In this document: positions 11,912 to 24,303 of the stretch, piece after piece | Layout of the letters: each line of letters opens with the position of its first letter | Numbering within the stretch: the stretch's first letter is position 1 | NCBI GenBank assembly: GCA_963978545.1 | Contig: OZ021727.1 | Location: 92,711,262-92,775,261 of the forward strand | DNA from: Linyphia triangularis | Lineage: Eukaryota > Arthropoda > Arachnida > Araneae > Linyphiidae | Reading direction: 5' to 3' | DNA length: 64,000 nt | Notes under the pieces: generated by a model | What the model was told of the DNA's origin: nothing | The model's database searches: none | The model's input: the letters and a program-made list of their open reading frames with translations, nothing else | Translations under genes and position numbers: made by a program

Positions 11912-12692
11912 TAGGGAGCTAGTGGAACAAAGGATTCTTTGCACAAGTCTTCTTGCTTGACTGTGGTTGCCAACATAATTCAGTTTAGGTTGGAACAGTT
12001 ACATTTAATTCCGGATTGAAACGTTGCGGATCAACATCACAAGCAAATTTCATTTTATACAATTGTCAGTTCACAGCCATGATGCCAAAGGATTTAAAGC
12101 GAAAACGGCGACTGGTTTACCAGGAAGGATGTGAACAGATGTACTTTGAATGCAGGGTTGAGGGCTGGGGGATGGGGGGGGGGGGGGTCAACTACTATCT
12201 TAGATTCCCAAGGCTATAGTATTTTGGTGACCGCAGAGTGTTGTAACAAATTGTTCATGCGTATCCTAAATGATAAGTACTGACTTTGAGGCAAGAATCA
12301 TTGTTGGAGGTCGCAGGTATATTGAGTTTATCAGTTTAGTCGAATAGCCACTGTTTCATTATCTAGGTTACTTCATTAAGGAGTTGTTGATATAAGACTG
12401 ATTGTCTTTTATTGGCTCATAAGCTTATTGTTGTATTTTCAACAAACAACATTTCAAACAATATATGAGAACTATTACTTTAAAAATATGACAACAGATC
12501 GAGTGCTTTTACTCTAACTAAAAACAACACGACATTTAAAAGAAACCAAGTTTTTAAATAATTAACTCATAAAAATAATGTGTACTATAAATCATTTGTA
12601 TACATAGCCAACTTTTACGGCTAATTCCAATTTATTTAAGTGTTTTTAAGCTCAGATCGAATTTTACCACTGCTTGACCACTAAGGGCCTTT
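11912..12692. other. Non-coding stretch with poly-G tract
   Basis: No gene recognised. A G-rich run lies at about 12168-12187. Confidence 0.4.
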
Positions 12693-13335
12693 CGACTGAG
12701 AGGCGACTGCAATTTTTGGACCCCATCGAACAACATTCTGAATTTTTTATAGAAATTAGAGAAAAGTGAGTAGATTTCGAATCCACTGGTCTGCCGTGGC
12801 TGGAACTGGTCAAAAATCGACTTTTAATAAATTGAACTAAATACAATTGCCAAATGCGCCATAACTTGCCAAATAATGAGCAATTTTTTTTTTTTTTTGG
12901 TAACCCTCACTCTTTAATTTTCAATTAAGAAGGTTGCAGACGATTCAGATATTTGGCGACGGTCTACTTGCATCTATTAAAAGAGAGCCAAGTTGGCAAA
13001 AAATATTTCATCACTTATGACGTAACTGATGTCACCAATTTGGCTTACTTTTAAAAGATATAAGTTTTCCGAGCCAAGGATTAGAAATCGTTTGCGCTTT
13101 TTCTCATTGAAAATCAAAATGAAGTGGGTTGCCAGACGAATAAGTTTGTTCTATTTTTGGCAAGTAATGACATACTTGGCAATCGGATTTTAGTTCAACT
13201 CATTCCAAGTCGATTATTGATCAGTTTCGGCCATTTTTGCCAGGGCAGACCAGTGGAATCCTAATCTACTCACTTTTCTCTAATTTCTATAAAAAATTCA
13301 GAAATTTTCAAAAATTGCAGTCGCCTCTCGGACTA
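12693..13335. mobile_element. 663-bp long-inverted-repeat MITE, copy A
   Basis: First of five copies. The ends read GACTGAGAGGCGACTGC on the left and GCAGTCGCCTCTCGGACTA on the right. The arms run inward for about 200 bp or more, and the centre carries a TGACGTAA-type motif. No coding capacity. The other copies have flanking TA, suggesting a Tc1/mariner-like TA target. This copy is a little shorter at about 643 bp. Confidence 0.8.
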
Positions 13336-13339
13336 CTTG

Positions 13340-13559
13340 TTATACAGAGCCACTCAATTGTCGAACATGCGTCACCACTTAAGTCGCTCAGAAAAGCCAC
13401 TCGATGCGAAACATGCAATCCTATGGAGCTTACTATACTGAGCCACAGTAGTAGCTCAGTATAATAAGCTCCATAGGATTGCGTGTTTTGAAGCGATGAA
13501 GCGTGTTTTGAGCGAATGAAGCGGTGACGCGCGTTCGGCACTCGTGTTGCTCTGTATAA
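13340..13559. mobile_element. Palindromic MITE (TTATACAGAGC ends)
   Basis: Arms TTATACAGAGC... and ...GCTCTGTATAA form a near full-length imperfect hairpin. The most regular part is AATCCTATGGAGCTTA paired with TAAGCTCCATAGGATT. It sits immediately beside the preceding MITE. A relative is at 28794-29005. Confidence 0.65.
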
Positions 13560-13594
13560 TAAAAACCTATGAAGAAAACATCAATTCCGTTTCA

Positions 13595-14220
13595 TTAACT
13601 AATTGTATGTGCCTCCCATAATTTGATAGAATATATTGTCATCGACAGCTAGCCAAGTTTTTACTCGATTGGATGATGGCTAGTAAGTTAATTAGCTCAC
13701 CAAAGATTTGCCCAACCCAAACAAATAAAAAAAAATCGAAGTTAATATAAAAGATTTAAAAAACACACTTTTATCGGGGATATCACGTGAACAAGACGTA
13801 AGCATCGTTCAGATAGGCCAATGTAGTGAAAAAAAAAACTTTGTCAGAAGAAATATTATTTAGTACTTGTTTCTTTCCCCAAAATTGTGTGAAATCTTGT
13901 TTCACCACTTCCCCATCACTTTTTTTGCAACTTGTTATAAGTATTTAGTTAAATTTTCAACCATACCCCCCCCCCCCCCTTCACGAAAAAATCTTGGCTA
14001 AGGTCTTTGTTTATTTGTATTTCGTAAAAGAGACCTTTTAGTGACATTGGCAGTTCCCAAAATGTGATAGAATGCATTGTTATCGACATCGAATCTATCT
14101 GCCAAGTTTCAGACTGATTGAATGACGGCCAGGAGGTTAATTAGGCTTCCGCAAATTTGCCCGCCATCGACAAACATACATACACACAAAATTGAAGTTA
14201 AAATAAAGGATTTAAAAAAG
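13595..14220 (+). repeat. Two degenerate copies of dispersed repeat H
   Basis: Segments at about 13595-13760 and 14030-14220 share the pattern GATAGAATGCATTGTTATCG, then CCAAGTTT, GATTGAATGACGGC, TTAATTAG and a 3' GAAGTTAAnATAAA-GGATTTAAAAAA. Related copies lie at 47680-47855 and, inverted, at 56395-56600. A tail-like common 3' end suggests a retroelement fragment, but the class is unknown. Confidence 0.5.
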
Positions 14221-14285
14221 AAACATACATTTTAATTCTAAGCTTGGAAACTTTATTTCTGTTAAAACTCTTTTTAACCACTACG

Positions 14286-14313
14286 TATTTCAAGGTCAAC
14301 ACTGGCTATGCTC

Positions 14314-14344
<31 letters not shown>

Positions 14345-14700
14345 TTTTCTCTTTTTTTTTCTCGTTGAGGGGAGTTTGTGTAGATAGTACGCTCGATTCC
14401 CCGCAAGATGATTCGAACTCTCCAACTATACTTCATAAGCAAGCAGGGGGTTGTCAAAAATAAAAAAGCGACCGCCACCAATATCAAAAGAAGAGAAAAA
14501 AGAGGGGGGGGGGGGCATTATCGGGTTGCGTCACGCAAATGATGGATTGAAATTTATCCATGGAAAAAAAGCCAACTACTTTCCCACAATAGCCAGTTAC
14601 TTAAAAGGCGAAATACAGTCCTTGTTGCAGTGGTGGACGATGTTGGTTATCATGAAGGATCGTTAGTTTTTCACCACCCTATTCACCTATTGCTATAGTA
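14286..14700 (+). repeat. Dispersed repeat I, copy 1
   Basis: A diverged match to 20300-20555, with common AAGGTCAAC, CTTCATnATnGAGCAGGGGG, GCGACCG and AATGATGGATTGAAA segments. It contains a long poly-T. No coding seen. Confidence 0.4.
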
Positions 14701-14879
14701 TTTAGTCCACATATTCGACGATAATATTGTTTAAGAAAACTCAGGGATTTTTTATGGGATTCTAATGTAATGCAATTAAAATTTATAACACGAGAATGAA
14801 ATTTAAATAACTACCGACTTTGTAACATGTCCAACTGATTACTAGTAAGAGATCAAAAAAAAGTCGCAACATTTCTGGT

Positions 14880-15410
14880 TACTGTAGAAAAAAAACAAGT
14901 GAAAATAAGGAGAGGAGAAAAAGTGATCGTTGATGAGCTATGTTAAGCAAAGAGAACTCTGTGTTGAAAGCATTCGTTTTTCAACTTTTTACGTCGTTAA
15001 AGCATTTTTATGAAAATTTCGGAGATGGAGATGTTTAGAACACCTTACGAGGCATTGCCACAGCGATTTTGATCAAAATCGTAAGAGCCGTTTTTTCGAA
15101 ATCACATGATTTTTTCAATAGCAGCTACCTTATGCGCACGCGCGATTGTGACGTAAGCCTTAATGGTAGGTCCCATGGTCACTTCTAACCTGCACACCAA
15201 ATTTGAACATCGTAGGTCAATTTGTTCGGAAGTCAATCTGACTACAGACACATAGACAGACATTTTTTCTAGATCACTTTTTTAAAATCAGGATATTCCA
15301 AAACTCGGAGAAATGTAAAAAAAATTGAATTTTGTTCCCCCACCGAATCCTATACTTTCATTACCCTATGTATACATATGGGTATTTGAAAGTGAAGAAA
15401 GTCTTCAATT
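14880..15410 (+). repeat. Dispersed repeat G, copy 1
   Basis: Shares long blocks with 34738-35410 (inverted) and 59460-60190, including CGTTTTTCAACTTTTTACG, ATTTTGATCAAAATCGTAAG, TTATGCGCACGCG and GTAGGTCAATTTGTTCGG. It ends near a CCCTATGTATACATATGGG palindrome. Class not determined. Confidence 0.6.
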
Positions 15411-15938
15411 AATTATCTCTTCATATTTCGTTCATCAGCTTCTATAATTGCTGTTTACATATGATACAAAATGAAGTTTTTAATCAATATTTTGTCAGGA
15501 AATGGGATTGGGAAATATTGGAATCAATCTATAAAGCAGAAAAAGACAGTTTTGCACCTAGAGGTACTAAATTTGGTACATAGAAGCTTTAGTACATCGA
15601 GATTGTAGAGGTTGTAGTACATCGAGATCGAGTAATTTTTAAATTTGATGAAAAGTTGTTTTTATTAAAATTTAATAGCATGAAAGAAAAAGAAAAAATT
15701 CATGGCATGGTAACGATATTGTTTTATTACATCTGAATAAAAATTAAAGTTACTTTAATGTGTCCCATTTATTTTTCTGATTATTTTAATGTATTATTAT
15801 CGTCTGCCCGATGAACAGTTCGAATACTAATGCTATATAATTCTATATATTTACTGTCAATCGATTCCGTAAACAAGCTCTGCGCATGTGCGGTCTTAAA
15901 GCTAATAAATACTACTCAATACTTAAGTGTTTTGATGC
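15411..15938. other. AT-rich non-coding stretch
   Basis: No gene or repeat copy recognised. Confidence 0.4.
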
Positions 15939-17300
15939 TGAACGTAAACATAAGTCACAACAAACAATCGTATATTAAAATTCACCGAAAGCTTACAAAT
16001 CAGTTCGACCCCCCCTCCCCATTTGTTAATTTTCCTTTATATTCACCTGTAAATATGTATCCATTTCTTCTAGTATTTAACCCAGAATTACGAATTTCTT
16101 CATTTGATTGTTTTTATTTCTAGGTGTTTTTTTCCTATTATCAAGTTTCATATTATTCAATCTACATTTGAATGTATACATGTTTTACAATTTACACCAG
16201 ATGCGTAGTATTTCATTTGACAACATAAGTCTGTAAACGTAAGTCATAACAAACAATCGTATATTAAAATTCACCGTAAGCTTACAAATCACTTCGACCA
16301 TTTGTTAATTTTCCTTTATATTCACCTGCAAATATGTATCCATTTCTTTTAGTATTTAACCCAGAATTACGAATTTCTTCATTTGATTGTTTTTATTTCT
16401 AGGTGTTTTTTTCCTGTTTATCAAGTTTCATATTATTCAATCTACATTTGAATGTATACATGTTTTACAATTTACACCAGATGCGTAGTATTTCATTTGA
16501 CAACATAAGTCTGTAAACGTAAGTCATAACAAACAATCGTATATTAAAATTCACCGTAAGCTTACAAATCACTTCGACCATTTGTTAATTTTCCTTTATA
16601 TTCACCTGCAAATATGTATCCATTTCTTCTAGTATTTAACCCAGAATTACGAATTTCTTCATTTGATTGTTTTTATTTCTAGGTGTTTTTTTCCTGTTTA
16701 TCAAGTTTCATATTATTCAATCTACATTTGAATGTATACATGTTTTACAATTTACACCAGATGCGTAGTATTTCATTTGACAACATAAGTCTGTAAACGT
16801 AAGTCATAACAAACAATCGTATATTAAAATTCACCGTAAGCTTACAAATCTCTTCGACCATTTGTTAATTTTCCTTTATATTCACCTGCAAATATGTATC
16901 CATTTCTTCTAGTATTTAACCCAGAATTACGAATTTCTTCATTTGATTGTTTTTATTTCTAGGTGTTTTTTTCCTGTTTATCAAGTTTCATATTATTCAA
17001 TCTACATTTGAATGTATACATGTTTTACAATTTACACCAGATGCGTAGTATTTCATTTGACAACATAAGTCTGTAAACGTAAGTCATAACAAACAATCGT
17101 ATATTAAAATTCACCGTAAGCTTACAAATCACTTCGACCATTTGTTAATTTTCCTTTATATTCACCTGCAAATATGTATCCATTTCTTTTAGTATTTAAC
17201 CCAGAATTACGAATTTCTTCATTTGATTGTTTTTATTTCTAAGTTTTTTCCCCTATTTATCAAGTTTCATATTATTTAATCTACATTTGAATGTATACAT
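15939..17300. repeat. Tandem array, 280-bp unit, five copies
   Basis: Unit starts at about 15939, then 16231, 16511, 16791 and 17071. The first is longer by a C-rich insertion and more diverged. The fifth is cut at 17300 by a transposon and its remainder resumes at 19619-19665 with GTTTTACAATTTACACCAG. No coding. Confidence 0.9.
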
Positions 17301-19618
17301 TAGGGTGGTTCGAAAAAAAAAAACTTTTTATTTTTGAAGCGCATGAGGTGAAAAAAGTTGATACACATCTTGATAAGAAAAACTGTAAAAAAAATTTTGA
17401 AAAAAAATAATATCTTCCAATCGCGCATTCACCTCCAAGTTTGAAAAAAATACAAAAAATAACTATTTTTCCTAAATTTTTTATAATTCTAAACGTTATA
17501 TATTTGAAAGGCAATAGTTTGCAATGTATAGTGAAAGGGTGGTATAACACAGGAAAACACTATTTTATGCATTTTTAAAACATATATTAATAATTAAAAA
17601 TATTCAAAAATACATTTTTTTGTTTAAAAAATGATTTTTCTATAAAATGGATATTAAAGTTACTTTTTACATATATTTTTTTAAATTGTTTTATTTACTT
17701 CAAGCATTCACTTCAAAGTTTGGAATAAATATAAAAAATACCCTTTTTCCATCAATTTGTAGAATACTCTAAATTATCGAAGTACATTAGTTTATATTGT
17801 GTGGAATGAAGTAGATAGAACTTGGGGAAAAAGTATCAAATTAGTAATTATTCAATAATAATCGTTCGCGCATAACCTTTGAAACATTGATAAAAATTGT
17901 GTTTTGGCGGGTTTCAATCTGGGTGGCCTTTCTCGTGGTGCCTTCTCTTCCTTTGAAGCTCATAAATTTACTTGGATCAAAACGCATCCTAACTTCATTG
18001 GATCATAACGCAAGTGGCTCTGATTGGATCTGCCATGAATGCTGACTAGAAATAATCTGACAGACCAAATTGCACGCTGGGAGACCACTACATTGGGATA
18101 TATGCCTTCTATACTCCAATGAACTACCATTCAGACACATATTTAAACACGTAGATAGTACTACAACTGGACAACATATTTCAGTGAGATAAAAAAAAAT
18201 TAAGACCCTTGAAAAATTTCCCCTGACTGATTTTTTACGTATTGAATGTTTAATTCCTCAACTTGGAGACGAAAGTACTGAACACAACTCAGTTATATCT
18301 TCCTGATATTATTACATTAAAAAAAAAAATTCTGAAGGACCTAAGAACATATATGTGGCAATTCGATTGTCTCGATACCTCCCTGAATATTTACTGCAAG
18401 TTTTAAACTCAGTTACTGGACAAAATGCTTCCTTCCCTCACTCAATAAAATTTGATTTCGGCAATAATTTTGTACGCAAGGAGATATGTAAGAGAACTGA
18501 GGCGTCAGGTTCTGAAATCGCGAGAACTTTCCTAGAGAAAGACTATCAGGCATTTCAAGACAACTAAACTTAACTTTATTGTAGGTATCCTGACTGCATT
18601 GAGTGGGCATAATTAATTGGAATGCTCATAATAGGACCCCTCTTTTGTTAAGAGAAACAAACGGATGTTAGTTAGTAAAGACTGGCGCATCCTAGGTAGC
18701 ACAGCTGTATTGGTGGAAACATGGAAGACTGGAAAATTGATTAGTCTGACCGAGCATAGTTCCAAAATACACGATTTTTTAACAAACAAGTCAAAACCAC
18801 CACTTAGTTTTGTTTCTCATAAATATAATATCCCAAGTTTAAAACTGTACATCGGCGTATCAAAACCTCTTCTATATTTTATCCAGAATTGGGCGAGATT
18901 GGCTAATATTGTTTCCAACGACCGATTCACAACGTTTCACATCGGGATTGACCTATGTCTGGGGAAATTGACCAGCGTATCTGTGTTACTATGGACCATT
19001 GAAATCAGACTTCAACTCGTTTCATTTTCACTCACAAGCTGTGGAACGCTTATGTAGAGAGACAAGACAAAAGTGGGTGGCGCTGACGCAATAGACGTTA
19101 GGACAGCACTTTTTTTTTAAAGATCCATAATGCCCGACTTTTCAACAAAAATTTCCTTCAAAGTGCATCACTGGGATAGAAAGCTCGAGAAAAAAGTGAA
19201 CCAAATGAATAATAGCATGTTTAAAATAAAAAAAAAATTAAAAAATGTAAGAAATAATATTAGTACCCATTTTACAGAAAAATCATTATTTCTTACAAAA
19301 AATGTTACTTTTGAGTATTTTTTATTATTAATATATGTTTTAAAAATGCATAAAATAGTGTTTTCCTGTGCTATACCACCCTTTCAGTACACATTGCAAA
19401 CTATTGCCTTTCAAATATATAACGTTTAGAAATTTTAAAAAATTTAGGAAAAATAGTTATTTTTTGTATTTTCTTCAAACTTTGAGGTGAATGCGCGATC
19501 GGAAGATATTATTTTTTTTCAAAATTTTTTTTACAGTTTTTCTTATCAAGATGTGTATCAATTTTTTTCACCTCATGCGTTTCAAAAATTAAAAATTATT
19601 TTTTTTCGAACCACCCTA
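17301..19618. mobile_element. 2.3-kb foldback DNA transposon, 8-bp TSD
   Basis: Ends are TAGGGTGGTTCG and its inverse, with inverted arms of roughly 350 bp (17301-17650 and 19205-19618) that align closely. The flanks GTATACAT (17293-17300) and ATATACAT (19619-19626) match 7 of 8, and the uninterrupted array units read GTATACATG at this place, so the insertion is defined. An 8-bp duplication and TAGGG ends suit hAT, but such long arms are atypical. P or Merlin relatives remain possible. The interior (about 17650-19200) has only short frames, such as 18355-18567, with no recognised transposase motif. Confidence 0.8.
18694..18989. mobile_element. MITE nested in the 2.3-kb element
   Basis: GGTAGCACAGCTGTATTGG on the left and CCAGCGTATCTGTGTTAC on the right are imperfect inverted termini. 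It is a relative of 23574-23864, with shared internal text such as CAACGTTnCACATCnGGATTG. The 130-codon frame at 18665-19057 overlaps it and is discounted. Confidence 0.6.
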
Positions 19619-19668
19619 ATATACATGTTTTACAATTTACACCAGATGCGTAGTATTTCATTTGCAAT

Positions 19669-20555
19669 TTTATTTTCTGGTTGCTTATATTCTGGTCTTG
19701 ATTCTGAAGTTGTTAAGGGGACGTCAAGTTACTTTCTTTCTCTGCATACTAAAAATTTTTTGAGGAAAATTAAACTTTTTTGGTACCATTGTAGTATATA
19801 GAACTTTATTTTGGTGTGTTTTTTCCGGATAAATGCGGTTTCTGGTAACGGGTTATTTTTTGAGGAAAATAAAACTTTTTCGGTACAGATGTAGTATATA
19901 GAACTTTACTTTGGTGGGTTTTTTCCGGATAAATGCGGTTTCTGGTAACTGGTTTTATTTTAACTTATATTTCAATTTTATTATTATTTATATTTAAACT
20001 TAAAGTTATTATTATTCATGTTTTCATCTTAATTTTATTTTTCTTACCGTGTTCTTGATAAAGGCGCTTTTTAAGATCGCCAAATGAAAAAAAATTGCTG
20101 AATTCCTATAATTACATCTGTTCCACTTTTTCTTAAATGTTAAGTCCTGTCCTTCAACTGGAATCTTTTAATATTTAAATTGAACAGTCTCTTCATATTA
20201 TTCTTCAAAAATGAATTCTTTGCTGTTTTTGAAATGTATACACTAACATATTTCCATATGCTATCTTGCCTCAAATCATCCTAGTTTTTTATACCATGAT
20301 ATTTCAAGGTCAACTTAAGTTGATTTTTTTTACGATATAGTAGTGGCCTTTTGCCATTACAATATTTCAGCTATCAACCGATACTTCATGATAGAGCAGG
20401 GGGGTGCACCACCTAAAATAAAAAGAGACCGACGAGAGGCTCAAATATAGGGGAAAGGAAGGGGGCTGCAGTCGGCTTAGCGGGGGTGTCAAGAAAATGA
20501 TGGATCGAAATCGTCCCGAATGAAAACCCTCCCTCCCGCAACCTTCCAAATATGG
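19669..20555. repeat. Non-coding stretch with 100-bp dimer and repeat I copy
   Basis: A sequence beginning TGAGGAAAAT at 19761 repeats at 19861, giving a two-copy 100-bp tandem repeat (19755-19950) with GTAGTATATAGAACTTTA and TTTTCCGGATAAATGCGG. At 19713-19732 there is a lone TTAAGGGGACGTCAAGTTAC, resembling one end of the TTAA elements seen elsewhere, without a partner. Repeat I copy 2 lies at about 20300-20555. Confidence 0.55.
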
Positions 20556-21910
20556 CTACACGCTATCTTGTTCCCAACAGCTCGAAGAGGTTTTTAAAAA
20601 ACAACTAGAAAAACGGATTGGCTGTTATAAGGTGATGTCATCGACCTTGAAAAAATATTACCACAATATGAAATTGAATTTCTAGATAGGTATGTTACAG
20701 TCTGCCCTAATAACTTCACAGTTCTAAAATCAATTTTTCTAATGCATTTTTTTATTTACCCTTAGAAAATACATCTTTTTAGGCTTTTGAGGAGATTTTT
20801 ATGAGTTTGGATTTGGGCTTCTGACTACACGCTATCCTGTTCCCAACAGCTCGAAGCCGTTTTTAAAAAACAGCTAGAAAAACGCATTGGCTGTTATAAA
20901 GTGATGTCATCGACCTTGAAAAAATAATACTACCACAATATGAAATTGAATTTCTAGATAGGTATGTTGCAGTCTGCCCTAATAACTTCACAGTTCTAAA
21001 ATCAATTTTTCTAATGCATTTTTTTATTTACCCTTAGAAAATACATCTTTTTAGGCTTTTGAGGAGATTTTTATGAGTTTGGATTTGGGCTTCTGACTAC
21101 ACGCTATCCTGTTCCCAACAGCTCGAAGCCGTTTTTAAAAAACAGCTAGAAAAACGCATTGGCTGTTATAAAGTGATGTCATCGACCTTGAAAAAATAAT
21201 ACTACCACAATATGAAATTGAATTTCTAGATAGGTATGTTGCAGTCTGCCCTAATAACTTCACAGTTCTAAAATCAATTTTTCTAATGCATTTTTTTATT
21301 TACCCTTAGAAAATACATCTTTTTAGGCTTTTGAGGAGATTTTTATGAGTTTGGATTTGGGCTTCTGACTACACGTTATCCTGTTCCCAACAGCTCGAAG
21401 ACGTTTTTAAAAAACAGCTAGAAAAACGCATTGGCTGTTATAAAGTGATGTCATCAACCTTGAAAAAATAATACTACCACAATATGAAATTGAATTTCTA
21501 GATAGGTATGTTGCAGTCTGTCCTAATAACTTCACAGTTCTAAAATAAATTTTTCTAATGCATTTTTTTATTTACCCTTAGAAAATACATCTTTTTAGGC
21601 TTTTGAGGAGATTTTTATGAGTTTGGATTTGGGCTTCTGACTACACGCTATCCTGTTCCCAACAGCTCGAAGACGTTTTTAAAAAACAGCTAGAAAAACG
21701 CATTGGCTGTTATAAGGTGATGTCATCGACCTTGAAAAAATACTACCACAGTATGAAATTGAATTTCTAGATAGGTATGTTGCAGTCTACCCTAATAACT
21801 TCACAGTTCCAAAATCAATTTTTCTAATGCATTTTTTTTATTTACCCTTAGAAAATACATCTTTTTAGGCTTTTGAGGAGATTTTTATGAGTTTGGATTT
21901 GGGCCTCTGA
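20556..21910. repeat. Tandem array, about 272-bp unit, five copies
   Basis: Units start at CTACACGCTATC near 20556, 20824, 21097, 21369 and 21641. They are near-identical, differing by a few substitutions and a 3-bp AATA(ATA) indel. No sequence similarity to the neighbouring 280-bp array was seen. Confidence 0.92.
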
Positions 21911-22578
21911 CTGTCAAAGTTTATTTTCCAAGAATGATTCAGGAAGTGGTATAAGGTCAATTCATAACAATCTTAACAATGGGCAGTGATCTTATTTAAA
22001 GGAGAAGGACATTCTTTAGCAGTGATGCCAAATGATCATAACAACATAAATAATCTATTGATTTCCTCCAATTAAATTAAATCGCAGATATCTTTTAAAT
22101 ATTTAAAATTTGTGGTATTTGAATTTTTATTTTCTCTAGCTATGCGAAGCATGGAGCTATAAAAGCTTGGTCAGGATTATTCATTTCCGAAACGTTGCTT
22201 TAGAACTGTAGGGGAGAGCACGTTCCTTCAGGTCTGCCTTTCAGGCTGTCTGTCTACCTCAAAAATAGCCCCCGCCATGAAGTCTAGCGTTGTCTCTCCC
22301 TATGGAAACAGTAGTCTCATTTTCCACGGAAGATTTCAGGAGAAAGACATCAAGATTGTCTTTTTGAACGTCCTGATGGCAGTATTCCATACATTATCCA
22401 AAAAGATAGATTGAAGTAAACAATACCTCATCACCATAGCAACTGTCGTATTGTAACTTTAAGACAGCCAATATTTTGTAATGAAGCATCCCTATTCTTA
22501 AACGAAGAGCCTTGTTTCTAAAGCGATCGGCACCATCTAGACTTTCTGGCACAAGTAATTTTCCTTATAAAATGGCAT
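21911..22578. other. Less AT-rich non-coding stretch
   Basis: About 22140-22500 has balanced composition and no repeat copies were noticed, but no sustained open frame. The last 70 bases (about 22508-22578) recur in diverged form after the next element (23389-23465). Confidence 0.35.
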
Positions 22579-23388
22579 TAGTCCGAGAGTTTAGGTACCC
22601 CATAGAACATCCTTCTGAATTATTTTTATAGAATGTGAAGAAAATTTAGTAGATTAAGAGTCCACTGGTCTGCCGTGGCCAAAGTGACCGAAAACGATCC
22701 AAAATCGACTTTGAATGAGCTGAGCTAAATGAGATTGCCAAATAAGCCATAACTTGCCAAAAAGTGAACAAACTTTTTCATCTGGTAACCCACCGCACTT
22801 TGGTTTTCAATGAGAAAAAGCGCAAACGATTTCTAATCTTTGGCTCTAAAGCTTCGTCTTTTAAAAATAAGCTAAATTGGTTCATCATCAGTGACGTAAT
22901 ATGTAGTGCCAACTTGGTTCATTTGTGAAAGATACAAGACATTTGTATCGTCTGCAACCTTCTTAATTGAAAATTAAAGAACGATGGTTACCGAATTAAA
23001 ATGAATGATCATCATTTGACAAGTTATTTCGTATTTGGCGATCCGATTTATAAATTGGTTTATCATCAGTGACGTAATATTTATTGCCAACTTGGTTCAT
23101 TTGTGAAAGATGCAAGTAAGATATTTGTATCGTCTGCAACCTTCTTAATTGAAAATTAACGAACGATGGTTACCGAATTAAAATGAATGATCATCGTTTG
23201 ACAAGTTATTTCGTATTTGGCAATCGGATTTAGATCAACTTATTAAAAGTTGATTTTTGTCCAGTTTCGGCCATTTTTGCCACTGCAGACCAGTGGATTC
23301 GTAATCTACTCACTGTTCTCCACTTTCTATAAAAAATTCAGAATGTTGTTCGATGGGGTAGCTAAACTTGCTGTCGCCTCTCAGTCTA
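22579..23388. mobile_element. Long-inverted-repeat MITE, copy B, with internal duplication
   Basis: Ends TA-GTCCGAGAG (22579) and CTCAGTC-TA (23388) place it in the five-copy family, but it is about 810 bp because a central segment is repeated. The blocks around 22867-23050 and 23054-23228 both run from GTTnATCATCAGTGACGTAAT to TTGACAAGTTATTTCGTATTTGG. Confidence 0.75.
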
Positions 23389-23573
23389 TCTTGTTTCTAT
23401 AGCGACCGCCAGCATCTAAGCTTTCTGACAGAAGTATTTTCCTCATAGACTGGCATCATTATAAAGAGAAATTCCCCGGCATTTGTTTTGATTGGGAGAA
23501 AACCCAAAAATATCTCACCAGGTTCCTCGATAACTGGTACTTAAATATATGTCACTGCCGCAGTATTTACTCA

Positions 23574-23864
23574 GGTAGCACAATTGTACTGGCAATGTCG
23601 GAAACAGGGGTTCTGAAAGATTGGCCAGTACTGGCCAAAGCTCGAGATCTTTTTAAAAATCACAAGTTTTTTCTTGTTTAAGTAAACATCTCAAAAATAT
23701 CACAAGCCATATTTTTAAACTATGCATCAGTATTTCAAAATTTGTGGTATATTTTATCCAGCATTGAGCGATATTGGCCAATATCAGTAACAAAGGCCGG
23801 TTCTCAACGTTCCACATCAGGATTGGCCAATGTCGAGGGATATTGTCCAGGGCTATTGTGCTAC
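23574..23864. mobile_element. MITE with GGTAGCACA termini
   Basis: GGTAGCACAATTGTACTGG on the left and CCAGGGCTATTGTGCTAC on the right. Related to the nested copy at 18694-18989. Target-site duplication unclear. Confidence 0.6.
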
Positions 23865-23880
23865 AGTGATTTTCTTTAAG

Positions 23881-24245
23881 AAATAATTAATAGTTTAAAA
23901 AACTAAAAAACACACTTTAATAGAAAAGGGAACTAAAAAGTAGAAAATAATTTTAAATAAGTTTGAAATAAGAATAGAGTGATTAACAAGAAATATGTAT
24001 TTTATCGTAAAAAAGCGTGGGGTGCTTTTTAAGATATTTTCATAATGGCTCTTCTTTTACATATATCTGTCATTAAATATTTACAACAATTGACATCAAG
24101 CACCCCACGCTTTTTTACGATAAAATAAATATTTCTCGTTAATCACTTTATTCTTATTTCAAACTTATTTAAAATTATTTTCTACTTTTTAGTTCACTTT
24201 TCTATTGAAGCGTGTTTTTTAGTTTTTTAAACTATTAATTATTTT
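23881..24245. mobile_element. Foldback MITE with 148-bp arms
   Basis: Arms 23881-24028 and 24098-24245 are nearly perfect reverse complements around a 69-bp loop. The innermost stem is AAAAAAGCGTGGGGTGCTT. A partial copy of the right end is repeated directly after it (about 24240-24303). RNA across it would form a long duplex. Confidence 0.8.
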
Positions 24246-24303
24246 CTACTTTTTAGTTTGGTTTTCTATTAAAGCGTGTTTTTTAGTTTTTTAAACTATT
24301 AAT

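Noticed and set aside
13308..13541. 77-codon minus frame as a gene
   Set aside because: Spans the end of one MITE and most of an adjacent palindromic MITE.
18665..19057. 130-codon frame as a transposase remnant
   Set aside because: It overlaps a nested MITE with its own inverted ends and shows no catalytic motif.
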